DNA from: Bowmanella denitrificans
GTDB taxonomy: Bacteria; Pseudomonadota; Gammaproteobacteria; Enterobacterales; Alteromonadaceae
Direction of reading: 5' to 3'
DNA length: 64,000 nucleotides
Assembly: GCF_002887595.1 (NCBI RefSeq)
Contig: NZ_PEBU01000003.1
Coordinates: 186,001-250,000 of the forward strand
This document shows positions 9,666 through 18,800 of this stretch, piece after piece. Made by a program: the position numbers and the translations under genes. The first letter of the stretch is position 1. Every line of letters begins with the position of its first letter. Under the pieces are notes generated by a model. That model was given only the letters and a program-made list of their open reading frames with translations, was not told the origin of the DNA and searched no databases.

Positions 9666-11026
9666 AGTGCTTCAAGGGCCTCAGCCAGGCGTTTTACCCC
9701 GGTTACCTGCATGCCTTGAATTGGCTGTTTAGGCATATTGGCCACCGGCACAATAGCCCGGGTAAAGCCGTGTTTGGCGGCTTCAGCCAGGCGTTCAGCG
9801 CCATTGGGCACAGGGCGAATTTCCCCCGCCAGTCCCACTTCTCCAAACACGATCAATTCGCGTGGCAGGGCCTGATTGCGGAAACTGGAAATCATCGCCA
9901 TCAACAATGCAAGATCGGCGCTGGTTTCATTGACCTTAACCCCACCCACCACATTCACAAACACATCCTGGTCGTTCATTTGGATATTGCCGTGACGATG
10001 CAGAACCGCCAGCAACATACCCAGGCGATTTTGATCGAGTCCCACCGCCAGGCGACGTGGATTAGCCATTTGTGAATAGTCCACCAGCGCCTGAATTTCA
10101 ACCAGCAGAGGTCGTGTGCCTTCCCAAATCACCATCACCAAAGAGCCTGGAGAGGCTTCTTCTTCACGACTTAAAAATATCGCCGACGGATTGCTGACTT
10201 CGCGCAAGCCCTTATCCGTCATGGCAAAAACCCCTAGCTCGTTAACTGCGCCAAAACGGTTTTTCTGCCCTCGCAAGGTACGAAAACGGCTATCGCCATC
10301 CCCTTCCAACATCATTGAACAGTCTATGCAATGTTCCAACACTTTGGGGCCAGCCAGGCTGCCATCCTTGGTTACATGCCCTACCATCAACATGGCGATA
10401 TGCTGCTGTTTGGCAAAACGGGTTAAATAAGCTGCGCTTTCCCTGACCTGAGACACGCTGCCCGGCGCCGATTGCACATCAGCCACATGCATGACTTGAA
10501 TGGAGTCGATAACCATCAGTTGTGGCTTATGTGTCAACGCCACATCACAGATTGTTTCAATGCTGGTCTCTGCCAGCAATTTCAATTTATCAGTAGGTAA
10601 ACCCAGTCGGTGCGCCCGAAGTGCCACTTGTTGCAGTGACTCCTCACCAGTGACATACAGTGCTTCGCGCTGTTTGGCTAGATTACACATGGTTTGCAAT
10701 AACAGGGTACTTTTACCTGCACCAGGTGAGCCGCCAATCAAAATGGCTGAACCAGGCACCACCCCACCACCTAACACCCTATCCAGCTCTTTAAAACCGG
10801 AAGAGAAACGCGGCAGTGCCTGTAAGTCAATATTGTTAAGGGTCTGCACCTGCGCCGATGTTTGCCCGGCATAACCATGTCGGCGGTTGTCGACACCGCT
10901 TTTAGCCGGTGAGACAACAAATTCCGAAATGGTGTTCCAGGCACCACAATCATTGCACTGGCCCTGCCAGCGCGGGAATTCTGCACCGCAGTCACTGCAA
11001 ACAAAGGCTGTTTTTCTTTTTGCCAT
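9662..11026 (-). CDS. radA: DNA repair protein RadA
   Basis: RadA is a RecA-like helicase that promotes branch migration in recombination. The 454-residue protein has the N-terminal C4 zinc finger (CSDCG ... CNDCG), Walker A GGSPGAGKST, the RadA-specific KNRFGA motif, and a C-terminal Lon-like domain. Start MAKRKTAFVC (11026) is preferred over an in-frame codon 21 bp upstream because it is the canonical N-terminus. Confidence 0.97.
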   Translation of the reverse strand: MAKRKTAFVCSDCGAEFPRWQGQCNDCGAWNTISEFVVSPAKSGVDNRRHGYAGQTSAQVQTLNNIDLQALPRFSSGFKELDRVLGGGVVPGSAILIGGSPGAGKSTLLLQTMCNLAKQREALYVTGEESLQQVALRAHRLGLPTDKLKLLAETSIETICDVALTHKPQLMVIDSIQVMHVADVQSAPGSVSQVRESAAYLTRFAKQQHIAMLMVGHVTKDGSLAGPKVLEHCIDCSMMLEGDGDSRFRTLRGQKNRFGAVNELGVFAMTDKGLREVSNPSAIFLSREEEASPGSLVMVIWEGTRPLLVEIQALVDYSQMANPRRLAVGLDQNRLGMLLAVLHRHGNIQMNDQDVFVNVVGGVKVNETSADLALLMAMISSFRNQALPRELIVFGEVGLAGEIRPVPNGAERLAEAAKHGFTRAIVPVANMPKQPIQGMQVTGVKRLAEALEAL

Positions 11027-11091
11027 CGCCAAACGAATAAGATCCAATGATGGCGCTAAGCATACCAGCTTTGTTCATAAATCGGAGTTAA

Positions 11092-11310
11092 GAACATACT
11101 TGCAACAAATATTTGGAAAAAAGAGAGCGCCTGTGGAATGTAATTTGTTTATGTGAAGTAATGGATGTTACGCAGGAAGTTTTAATGCGATATGACTTGC
11201 CAGCGCAAGAAAATTCCTTTACTACCGATAATATAGGTATAACAGACGAGCTTGATAAAGGGCAATGGCAGCAGGAATCGAACAATACCAGGAACTTATC
11301 GAACAGCTGA
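11092..11310 (+). pseudogene. C-terminal remnant of a second large PilZ-type protein
   Basis: An open frame between an in-frame TAA (11089-11091) and a stop at 11310 has no good start codon. Its product contains LWNV, seven residues, then DVTQEVLMRY. The C-terminus of the intact 827-residue PilZ protein downstream has LWNV, seven residues, then DITTEVMYRY at identical spacing. The homology covers roughly 35 residues and fades after 11199, and the last bases overlap the start of the intact gene. I read it as the tail of a tandem paralogue that was mostly deleted. A short leader ORF that happens to share ancestry is the alternative. Confidence 0.55.
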
Positions 11311-13748
11311 AACCTGTGGTCAAGGAACCGGCTTTTAACCAGATCCTGTCCCAGGTGGCGGCAAACGTGCCCCGCCCTAAACGTTTCCTACTGAAGATGG
11401 AACTAAAACGCCAGGCTAAGCCTTGTCAGCGTATTATCGACCTTCGCGGCTCAGTAGATGGTGAATGCTTGCCGTACGAATTCGACGGTATCACCCATTA
11501 TCTGGATGACATTGCCCAGGAAGTTTTTGAGCGTCAGGTACGTTGCTTCGGCGCTTACACCCTGGGAGTGTATGAAGCTGTTTGTAACACCGAGAATAAT
11601 TTCAGGGTTATGCACAGCAAACAGCTGGCCGAAGGCGAAATGCTCAGTGGTGAGGCCGATACTCAGCAGAGCCTGCCTTTGGAAAGTCGTTATGTGGCGC
11701 CATTAATCGACTTTGCAGGTGTGCATCAACGCCGTGAAGAGCGCATGAATTTTGTCGTGCCGGTAGAGCTTTTTACCGAACTTAAGGAATCCGTGCATGC
11801 GACCAGTATTGATATCTCGGTTAGTGGTTTAAAGGTTAAAGCGCATAAACGCTACATGTTTAAACCCGGCGAAAAAATAACCGTACATTTTCGCGGCCTG
11901 GAACTGGACTATGGACTGAGTCGTGGCGAAGGCGTGCATTACCTGGTAACCGACATAGATCACAGCCGGGAAGAACAGCGCCTGGCGTTGAAGCGTCTCT
12001 TTGATCAGGAACAAAAAGCGTTTGATCAATTCCTTGAGCGTTTCATCCAGGGTAACAAGCGCCGCTACAAGGTCAATATGGACAATACTATTGACGCTAT
12101 TGTCGCCAAAGGCTACGAGCAATACTACATTCCCAATATTACCTCAGTGCCGGTATACATTGCCCAGCACGGAGACGAGCTAGAGCCACAGTACCTGCTG
12201 TTTAATGACTGCAACAGGGAGATATTTCGTTACTGGCAGGACGAAGATAATCACCTGAGACTTGGTTACCTGTTTGGTCGCCAACGTTTGCAACAGTTAC
12301 TTGCACGTGAGGCAAATCAGCGCGAGATGGTCCTGTTTGCGTTTTCCCATGTTACGCAGGGGCGTTGTTATTTTTATTCTGCCAGCATGGAAGAGCTGGA
12401 TGCCAACCCTGAATTGAAGGGGGCTTTTCTGGCCTACGGTTCGCGCAAAATCAGCTGGCGGGTGTTTAAGTTGCAGCTCAGTGAAATGCACCCCGAGCAA
12501 TGCCATTTGCCACTCTCTCTGCCCGACTCAGTCAGCGAAATGGTAAGGCGGCAAAACCAGCCACCGCCACCGCGGCTGATGTCCAGATTGAAAAATCTGC
12601 GCCATATCGCCTTGATTACAGACATTAGCAGTGAATGGGCCACACAGGCATATCAGAAACGTAAACTGCAAAAACAATTGCTGACCAAACTCCAGCTGTT
12701 CTGCCATCCACGCAACCGCGCACCTGCCAGTATTTTACCTTTCCGTTTTAAATACCAGGAGTTGCGTCGTGAAACCCGGTTTTTGCTTCGAACCCCTGTG
12801 CAGTTGGTACATCAGGATCTGAACCTTAGCGGTGTCAGTGAGGATTTCTCTGCCAGTGGTTTGCGCATTGAATTACAGCATCAGTTTCCCCTGGATGCAG
12901 GCGTTCAACTGGAAATCAGTTTGCCCAAATTGCAGAAACTCACCCAAAAACATCAGCTCAGTGGCATTTATTACGACGTGGTTCATGTCAGTGCGGACCG
13001 CAATATAGTGCACCTGATGTTAGGTGACAGCAGCCGCGAACAGCACGCCAAAGCCTTCTTTCAGGAACTGATAAAAAACAACCGACGTAGCCTTAAACCT
13101 GTACATGAACAACAGGAAATGGCTGGCATTGGTGAAGCTTTGCGAAATATCTATGCCGCTAATATCCTTAATCTGGCAGCCTTTATTCGTAAAGACGGAA
13201 TACAGTTGTTACCCGACAGCCTGGCTCGCGTACCCGTTGAACATAGTCTGGCACCGCTTTTAACTTACCGAAGTGACGAACAACATCGTAATCTCTATGT
13301 ACTTTATGCCGCTCGCATGGAAAGCCGTAATTTCATTGAACACAGTTTAAAGGGAATGCGTACCCACAATGTTCCCAGTGCATTTGAACTCTTTGTTGCC
13401 TTCAACCCCAAACAAGCCAATATACAGCAAGCCATTCAGGTCAAACTCGCTATGCAGTTCAGCAATGATGCGCTACGCCGTGAATTTATCAGCCAGGCGA
13501 TGGGGAAAGGACGTTTTTTTGCCCTGAAGCTATTTATAACCAAAACCGGCCGACCGGATATCAGTTTACTTCATTCGGAGCTTACCTACGTGAATGGCTA
13601 TGCCGTGCATAAGGCAAAAATGCTGGAAGAACAATTGTGGAATGTGGCGGCAACGGTGGATTTACTGGATATAACAACGGAAGTGATGTACCGATATGGC
13701 TTTAACAGCCACCATATTGAAGCAAACAGTTCAGGCCATGAGGTTTGA
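11265..13748 (+). CDS. Large protein with two PilZ domains
   Basis: The protein has 827 residues with no signal peptide or clear membrane segment. The first PilZ-type segment (about residues 155-255) has RREERMNF followed by SIDISVSGLKV. A second (about 500-600) has LRRETRFLLRT followed by SEDFSASGLRIEL. Both keep the RxxxR and S-x-S-G features used to bind cyclic di-GMP. The regions before, between and after are not recognisable domains. An AAAGG element precedes ATG 11265. It probably acts as a cytoplasmic c-di-GMP receptor; the target process is unknown. A fragment of a paralogue lies immediately upstream. Confidence 0.8.
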   Translation: MAAGIEQYQELIEQLKPVVKEPAFNQILSQVAANVPRPKRFLLKMELKRQAKPCQRIIDLRGSVDGECLPYEFDGITHYLDDIAQEVFERQVRCFGAYTLGVYEAVCNTENNFRVMHSKQLAEGEMLSGEADTQQSLPLESRYVAPLIDFAGVHQRREERMNFVVPVELFTELKESVHATSIDISVSGLKVKAHKRYMFKPGEKITVHFRGLELDYGLSRGEGVHYLVTDIDHSREEQRLALKRLFDQEQKAFDQFLERFIQGNKRRYKVNMDNTIDAIVAKGYEQYYIPNITSVPVYIAQHGDELEPQYLLFNDCNREIFRYWQDEDNHLRLGYLFGRQRLQQLLAREANQREMVLFAFSHVTQGRCYFYSASMEELDANPELKGAFLAYGSRKISWRVFKLQLSEMHPEQCHLPLSLPDSVSEMVRRQNQPPPPRLMSRLKNLRHIALITDISSEWATQAYQKRKLQKQLLTKLQLFCHPRNRAPASILPFRFKYQELRRETRFLLRTPVQLVHQDLNLSGVSEDFSASGLRIELQHQFPLDAGVQLEISLPKLQKLTQKHQLSGIYYDVVHVSADRNIVHLMLGDSSREQHAKAFFQELIKNNRRSLKPVHEQQEMAGIGEALRNIYAANILNLAAFIRKDGIQLLPDSLARVPVEHSLAPLLTYRSDEQHRNLYVLYAARMESRNFIEHSLKGMRTHNVPSAFELFVAFNPKQANIQQAIQVKLAMQFSNDALRREFISQAMGKGRFFALKLFITKTGRPDISLLHSELTYVNGYAVHKAKMLEEQLWNVAATVDLLDITTEVMYRYGFNSHHIEANSSGHEV

Positions 13749-13943
13749 CATCTGCACCTTGTTAAACCAAAAAATAAGGGCGTAATCTTTCGAGTTACGC
13801 CCTTTTCTGGAATAGGACCCTTTGCCCTTTTTCGCTTTCACCACTCGCGTGCTGAACAGCTTACTGGTGACCAATGCTTTTAGGGCATTGTCTTTAATAA
13901 TTCCTCTTTCATGCTCATAAGATGGAGTAGTCTTATTGCTCAT
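13731..13943 (-). CDS. arfA: Alternative ribosome-rescue factor ArfA with in-frame hairpin
   Basis: This is a 70-codon frame. Residues 11-45 (HERGIIKDNALKALV, then KAKKGKGSYSRKG) match ArfA, which recruits RF2 to ribosomes stalled on non-stop mRNAs. As in other ArfA genes, a strong terminator-like hairpin lies inside the coding region (codons of about 46-56). The normal mRNA would then end without a stop codon, and active ArfA would accumulate only when tmRNA rescue fails. The final residues (LIFWFNKVQMSNLMA) are encoded beyond the hairpin. The 3' end overlaps the PilZ gene by 18 bp in convergent orientation. Confidence 0.9.
   Translation of the reverse strand: MSNKTTPSYEHERGIIKDNALKALVTSKLFSTRVVKAKKGKGSYSRKGRNSKDYALIFWFNKVQMSNLMA
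13771..13806. terminator. Bidirectional terminator hairpin inside arfA and after the large PilZ gene
   Basis: The 10-bp stem AAGGGCGTAA/TTACGCCCTT (13776-13785 and 13795-13804) has a 9-nt loop. It is followed by T residues on the plus strand and by a TTATTTTTT tract on the minus strand. It ends the PilZ transcript on one strand. On the other it lies within the arfA frame, where it would yield a non-stop mRNA. Confidence 0.85.
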
Positions 13944-13992
13944 TGCGTCTCCTTCAGACGGTATTTAATTCAGCGTTTAGATAACGAATAGA

Positions 13993-14922
13993 TCAGGAAG
14001 TTCCAACATCCTCCCAGCTCCCATCCCTCAACCATCGGGCTACCTGAGTAAAATGATCATTCTGGCAACTGGGATGAGTCAGGATATTGATATGGTCATA
14101 ATCCAGTTTGTTACCATTGGCTATGCCAAGTAATGACTGGGGAGCATCAGCCATGCCCAGCTCGGCCATAAAGCGTTGCATATCTTTGACATGGCCAAGC
14201 GCATGGTCCTTAGTACCAGTAATAAACCAGGTTACAGGTAGCTGCAGGCTTTTGGCAGCCGCCTGATAATCAAAACCGTCCGTTGGATCTTGCCAGCGAC
14301 GCTGTTTCACCCACTTGGTCACATCACGCCAGTTAGCAAAGGTTTCATTGTCTGCGCCCAGCCCCATTTTCTTGGCCGGCAAATAGCCATACCAACCGGA
14401 TACCAGCGGCGAAACCAGCCCCCAGACCAAGTCTACTTTCAACCAACGCTCTGGGTTATGCACTTTGACGCTACGCTTGCTGCCAAAAAACACCTGGCGT
14501 TCAATTTGTTCAATCCATTGCGGATGACGCAATAGGCAGGCCATCATCAACACCCCGCCCCAGGAGTGGGCCACCACACTGAATTTGCCCTGGTGACGAT
14601 GGCTGACCAGTTCCATCGCCCTAGGTAGATCTTCATTAATGTAATGCCATTGGCTATGCTCCGCCCCTCTGGCGATGGACGGTGTGCTTAAGCCCCGGCC
14701 ACGCAGGTCCAGTACATAGACGTCAAAACCTTGTCTGGCCAGAAAACTCCCCAGCCCCCGCCCCTTTTCATTATAAAAAATGCGGCCATTCTCAATAGAG
14801 CCGTGCACCATTAATATGCCAGGGCCGGACTCTTTACCAACCTGACTGATATGGCAAAGGTGCAACTGGTGGTCGCCACCATCCAGATACAAGGATTTAT
14901 GCTGAAGATCCTTTGCCATCAC
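13993..14922 (-). CDS. Alpha/beta-hydrolase
   Basis: The 309-residue hydrolase has the oxyanion region LMVHGS, the nucleophile elbow AHSWGG, a likely catalytic Asp in TGTKDH and His in YDHINILTHP. DLRGRGLS is typical of lipase/esterase-like members. The substrate is unknown. It begins 1 bp after the serB stop, so it is probably co-transcribed with serB. The start could be either of two adjacent ATGs (14922 or 14919). Confidence 0.8.
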   Translation of the reverse strand: MMAKDLQHKSLYLDGGDHQLHLCHISQVGKESGPGILMVHGSIENGRIFYNEKGRGLGSFLARQGFDVYVLDLRGRGLSTPSIARGAEHSQWHYINEDLPRAMELVSHRHQGKFSVVAHSWGGVLMMACLLRHPQWIEQIERQVFFGSKRSVKVHNPERWLKVDLVWGLVSPLVSGWYGYLPAKKMGLGADNETFANWRDVTKWVKQRRWQDPTDGFDYQAAAKSLQLPVTWFITGTKDHALGHVKDMQRFMAELGMADAPQSLLGIANGNKLDYDHINILTHPSCQNDHFTQVARWLRDGSWEDVGTS

Positions 14923-14923
14923 C

Positions 14924-15994
14924 CTACCTTAACAAATACAGTAATTCGTCCAGGCCACCAAAGCGAATGGCCGCATCGGCCTTTTCCAGCACCAAGGGTT
15001 TAGCCTTATAAGCCACGCCAAGGCCCGCAGCGTCCATCATCACCAGATCGTTAGCACCGTCTCCCATTGCAATGGTTTGCTCCGGGGCAATACCAAACTG
15101 CCTGGCCAGGTCTGTCAGAGTCTGTGCCTTGACCCTGGCATCGACTATACCGCCTTGAACTTTACCAGTCAGTTTGCCATCAACGACTTCCAGTTGATTT
15201 GAAACAGCAGCATCCAAGCCCAATCGATGTTGCAGGTAATCGGCAAAGAAGGTAAAGCCGCCTGATGCAATGGCTATCTTCCAGCCCTTGCTCTTAAGTA
15301 CTCGCACCAAACGCTCCAGTCCCGGCATTAATGGCAGCCGGTCTCTGACCTGACGCAATATCTGCGCATCGGCGCCAGCCAAACACCCAACCCTTTCGGT
15401 CAGGCTTTGAGCGAAATCCAGCTTGCCCTGCATCGCCAGCTCAGTGACTTCTGCTACCTGTTCACCAACCCCAGCCAGCAACGCAATCTCATCAATACAC
15501 TCCATCTGAATAACAGTGCTGTCCATATCCATCACCAACAAGCCCGGTTTAGTCAGGGTCGGCGCACTAGCTAGCAGATTCATTTCAATTTGCAGACTTA
15601 ATGCCAGTTGCTGCAGTACTCCCTGGGGAAGCCCTTGTGGACAAACCCGCACCGACAATGCAGCGGCTGGCTCATGCACACAATCGTCCACCAAACGTTT
15701 TTGTATCGCACCTATGTGCAACCAGGATTGCATTGCATCCTGCACGGCCAGCAATTTTTCCAGGGTCAGGGCTTGTGCACGAACCACCAACTCAGCAGAT
15801 TGCCAATCAGGTGCGGTCACAGAGCCAGCCGCACCAGATAAAGAACAACTTATCCCCCCTAACTGGGCTTCGCTCAGGTTAGTACAAACTCTGCTACTGG
15901 CCAGATGAAACAACTGCAGGTCAGGGATGGCAAACAGATCTTGTAAGAAGGCGCTGGAGCAAAGCTGCTCCGAAGTCAGTTGTAATTCGGTCAC
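14924..15994 (-). CDS. serB: Phosphoserine phosphatase
   Basis: SerB performs the last step of serine biosynthesis. The 356-residue protein has a roughly 130-residue N-terminal regulatory region and then the HAD core. The core has the nucleophile motif VMDMDSTVIQMECIDE, the ASGGFTFF motif, the conserved Lys region and GDGANDLVMM. The length fits the long gammaproteobacterial form. It is followed by the hydrolase gene in the same operon. In Escherichia coli serB is adjacent and divergent to ytjB; here a CoA-transferase gene sits between them. Confidence 0.96.
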   Translation of the reverse strand: MTELQLTSEQLCSSAFLQDLFAIPDLQLFHLASSRVCTNLSEAQLGGISCSLSGAAGSVTAPDWQSAELVVRAQALTLEKLLAVQDAMQSWLHIGAIQKRLVDDCVHEPAAALSVRVCPQGLPQGVLQQLALSLQIEMNLLASAPTLTKPGLLVMDMDSTVIQMECIDEIALLAGVGEQVAEVTELAMQGKLDFAQSLTERVGCLAGADAQILRQVRDRLPLMPGLERLVRVLKSKGWKIAIASGGFTFFADYLQHRLGLDAAVSNQLEVVDGKLTGKVQGGIVDARVKAQTLTDLARQFGIAPEQTIAMGDGANDLVMMDAAGLGVAYKAKPLVLEKADAAIRFGGLDELLYLLR

Positions 15995-16143
15995 TACGGC
16001 TACCTTGACAGGACTGGCGAAATAAGACCCAGGATTCTTGCAGGCTTACTCTGACAATTCAATAGCCAGGAACGGCAAAAGCAGTTAGCAAATACGTCAC
16101 ATCGTTGTAGCATAGCGACCCAAAGCAATGAAAAGGAGGCCCA

Positions 16144-17358
16144 ATGCAGCAATCTCAAGCCGGTGCGCTGAGTAGTATTAAGGTACTGGATCTCAGCCGC
16201 ATACTGGCAGGCCCTTGGGCGACACAGATGCTGGCCGATTTTGGGGCCCAGGTGATCAAAATTGAGCCGCCAGGTAAAGGTGATGATACCCGCAATTGGG
16301 GACCGCCCTTTGTGGATAACTTTGAGCAAAATGCCGCGTACTTTTGTGCTGCCAACCGCAATAAGCAATCGGTAGCAGTAGACTTCGGCCAGCCTCAGGG
16401 CCAGGACATTATTCGCCAATTAGCAGCAAAGGCAGATGTACTGGTGGAAAATTTTAAGGTCGGCGGATTAGCCAAGTATGGTCTGGATTACGCCAGCCTG
16501 AAATCACTTAATCCGCGACTTATTTACTGCTCTATTACTGGTTTTGGACAAAGCGGCCCTTTGGCATCCAGGCCCGGTTATGATTTTATGGTGCAGGCCA
16601 TGGGCGGGCTGATGAGTCTCACCGGAGAGCCCGACGCCCAGCCAACAAAAACCGGCGTTGCGGTAGCAGACATTCTGACCGGTTTATATGCCTGTAACGC
16701 CATTCAGGCCGCATTACTGTATCGCCACAGCACAGGTGCCGGGCAACACATTGATCTGAGTTTGCTGGATGTACAGGTGGCCAGTCTGGCTAACCAGGCG
16801 ATGAATTATCTGGTTTCGGGTCAGTCCCCGCAAAGACAGGGCAACAGCCATCCTAATATTGTTCCTTATCAATGCTTTGCCACATCAGACGGACACATTA
16901 TTGTGGCCATCGGCAATGACCAGCAGTTTGCCCGCTTCTGCACCCTGGCTGGCTGCGAATCGTTGCAAAACAACCCGAGTTACCAAACTAACGCATTACG
17001 GGTAGCGCATCGGGAAGACTTGGTTGCAGCCATTCAATCCATCATGCTCACAAAGTCCAGTCAGAGCTGGCTGACAGAGCTGGAAGCCGCCACCATTCCC
17101 TGTGGCCCTATTAACAATCTGGCGCAGACTTTTGCCAACCCGCAAGTACAGCACCGCCAACTTAGGCGTCAGTTCGACTTACCTGATGGAAGCCATCTGC
17201 CTTTTGTTGGTAATCCAATCCAGTTCAGTGCTTCAAAGGTGACTTACCGCCATCCACCCCCTTTGCTCGGGCAGGATACCAAGGCCGTTCTTCATCAGGA
17301 ACTGGGGCTGAACGAACAGGACATGACTGACTTACAGGCCAACGGGGTTATAGGGTGA
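16144..17358 (+). CDS. CaiB/BaiF (class III) CoA-transferase
   Basis: The 404-residue protein has the family N-terminus (KVLDLSRILAGPWATQMLADFG), the catalytic-Asp region with the following glycine-rich stretch, and FVGNPIQFS near the C-terminus. Class III enzymes move CoA between carboxylic acids such as carnitine, formate/oxalate and dicarboxylates; the substrate cannot be assigned. A strong AGGAGG ribosome site precedes the ATG. It is divergent from serB and lies upstream of the ytjB homologue. Confidence 0.9.
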   Translation: MQQSQAGALSSIKVLDLSRILAGPWATQMLADFGAQVIKIEPPGKGDDTRNWGPPFVDNFEQNAAYFCAANRNKQSVAVDFGQPQGQDIIRQLAAKADVLVENFKVGGLAKYGLDYASLKSLNPRLIYCSITGFGQSGPLASRPGYDFMVQAMGGLMSLTGEPDAQPTKTGVAVADILTGLYACNAIQAALLYRHSTGAGQHIDLSLLDVQVASLANQAMNYLVSGQSPQRQGNSHPNIVPYQCFATSDGHIIVAIGNDQQFARFCTLAGCESLQNNPSYQTNALRVAHREDLVAAIQSIMLTKSSQSWLTELEAATIPCGPINNLAQTFANPQVQHRQLRRQFDLPDGSHLPFVGNPIQFSASKVTYRHPPPLLGQDTKAVLHQELGLNEQDMTDLQANGVIG

Positions 17359-17411
17359 ATAACCTTGCTATGCACTTGCAATTAATCACCGATCCCCTAT
17401 TGTAGCGGCAT

Positions 17412-18044
17412 ATGAATACCAAGCATTTATTTCATCTGGAATGGGGGTTACCCAGCACCTATTCCATCTACAAACGTCTGGCCAATCTGGGATTGGCGGT
17501 GGTGGCTGCGGCTGTTGGTATTAATATCTGGCTATCCAGCGTTGAGCAGGATCAGCAAATTTTAAGCGCCCAGGCGGATCAGTTAGGTAACAGCCTGGTT
17601 TCCCATAGCGCAAAACTGGCCGCCAGCCTGATGCAGGATCAGGATATTAACGCCGTACAGCGCACCTTGCAGCAGTTGGTGGAAGACAACCACGTGTTAA
17701 ATGCCACCTTGCACAATGAATATGGTGAGTTAATGTACGAAGCCGGACAGAGTCTGGACCTGGTTGATATGTTCAAAACTCAGGTATCAAATCAACCCAT
17801 GCTGTACGTCAAAGAAGTGTTTCAGGACGATAAACTACTGGGCTACATTCGCCTTATTATGGACCGCCAGGCCATCATGCATTTCCAGACTCAGGTTCAG
17901 GATCACCGCCGCCAGCAAACATACGCGCTGTTATTGCTTGCCTTTGCGATTGGTGTACTGGTGACCCGTGCTTTTTATAAGGTTCGTTACCGTAAACTGG
18001 TGACAGTGCCATCTCCAGCATCAAGACCTATTGAGTTTAAATAA
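17412..18044 (+). CDS. AhpA/YtjB family inner-membrane protein
   Basis: The 210-residue protein has an N-terminal membrane segment (LGLAVVAAAVGINIWL), a periplasmic region of about 120 residues and a second membrane segment (TYALLLLAFAIGVLVTRAFY). This layout, together with a position near serB, matches the YtjB (Smp) family, whose biochemical role is unclear. Its 3' end overlaps tatD by 24 bp in convergent orientation. Confidence 0.8.
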   Translation: MNTKHLFHLEWGLPSTYSIYKRLANLGLAVVAAAVGINIWLSSVEQDQQILSAQADQLGNSLVSHSAKLAASLMQDQDINAVQRTLQQLVEDNHVLNATLHNEYGELMYEAGQSLDLVDMFKTQVSNQPMLYVKEVFQDDKLLGYIRLIMDRQAIMHFQTQVQDHRRQQTYALLLLAFAIGVLVTRAFYKVRYRKLVTVPSPASRPIEFK

Positions 18045-18791
18045 CTGGCGGGTGTTCTGCTCGGTTTGCCTTTCCAGTTGTTGACGTGACTCTTGGCGAA
18101 GGGCAACCAGGCTGTCAAGTACCTGGCTTAGATATACTGGGCTGTTTCTAGCCCCCTGACGCCCGCTCATGGGCATATCCGGGCTGTCGGTTTCGAGCAG
18201 CAAAGCTTCAAGTGGCACCTGACTTATGGCTTGGCGGGTTTTACGCGCTCTGGGATAAGTGATAGTGCCGCCAACCCCCAGTTTGAACCCCTGCCCAATA
18301 TAAGCCTGGGCTTGCTGCTTTGAGCCGGAATAGGCATGTATCACACCGCCCTGCGTAAAGCGCACCGTTTTAAGGCAATGCAGAATCAGATGGTGAGACT
18401 TACGGTGGTGAATAATCACCGGCAGTTGGTGCTTCTCGGCCAATTTTAACTGCGCCATAAACACCTGTTCCTGTAGCCCTGCGTCGGCGTCGATGACCAG
18501 GTCAATACCTATTTCGCCAACGGCCACCACCTGCCCTGCATATTCCTGCAACAGGCCGTCCAGTTGCTCAAGGTGTTCAGATTGAAAGTCGGCCAGAAAA
18601 TAAGGATGCAGGCCCAGGGCGAAATGCAGGTGGGAATTAGCCTGACATAAGGTAATCAGCTTTGGCCATTGCGCAGCGCTGACACCTGGGATAACGATAT
18701 CCGTAACGCCATGCTGCCTTGCCTGTGCAATCTGCACCTGCCGGTCATGATCAAAATCGCTGAAATCCAGATGGCAATGGCTGTCAATCAC
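18021..18791 (-). CDS. TatD family metal-dependent hydrolase
   Basis: The 256-residue TIM-barrel nuclease-type protein has IDSHCHLDF (metal-binding HxH), GEIGID, the HHR motif (PVIIHHRKS) and LLLETDSPDMP at the C-terminal metal site. TatD proteins are 3'-5' exonucleases linked to DNA repair and quality control. It lies 9 bp downstream of pdxH in the same direction. It could be TatD proper or a YjjV-like paralogue. Confidence 0.9.
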   Translation of the reverse strand: MIDSHCHLDFSDFDHDRQVQIAQARQHGVTDIVIPGVSAAQWPKLITLCQANSHLHFALGLHPYFLADFQSEHLEQLDGLLQEYAGQVVAVGEIGIDLVIDADAGLQEQVFMAQLKLAEKHQLPVIIHHRKSHHLILHCLKTVRFTQGGVIHAYSGSKQQAQAYIGQGFKLGVGGTITYPRARKTRQAISQVPLEALLLETDSPDMPMSGRQGARNSPVYLSQVLDSLVALRQESRQQLERQTEQNTRQLFKLNRS

Positions 18792-18800
18792 GTTAGCGCC

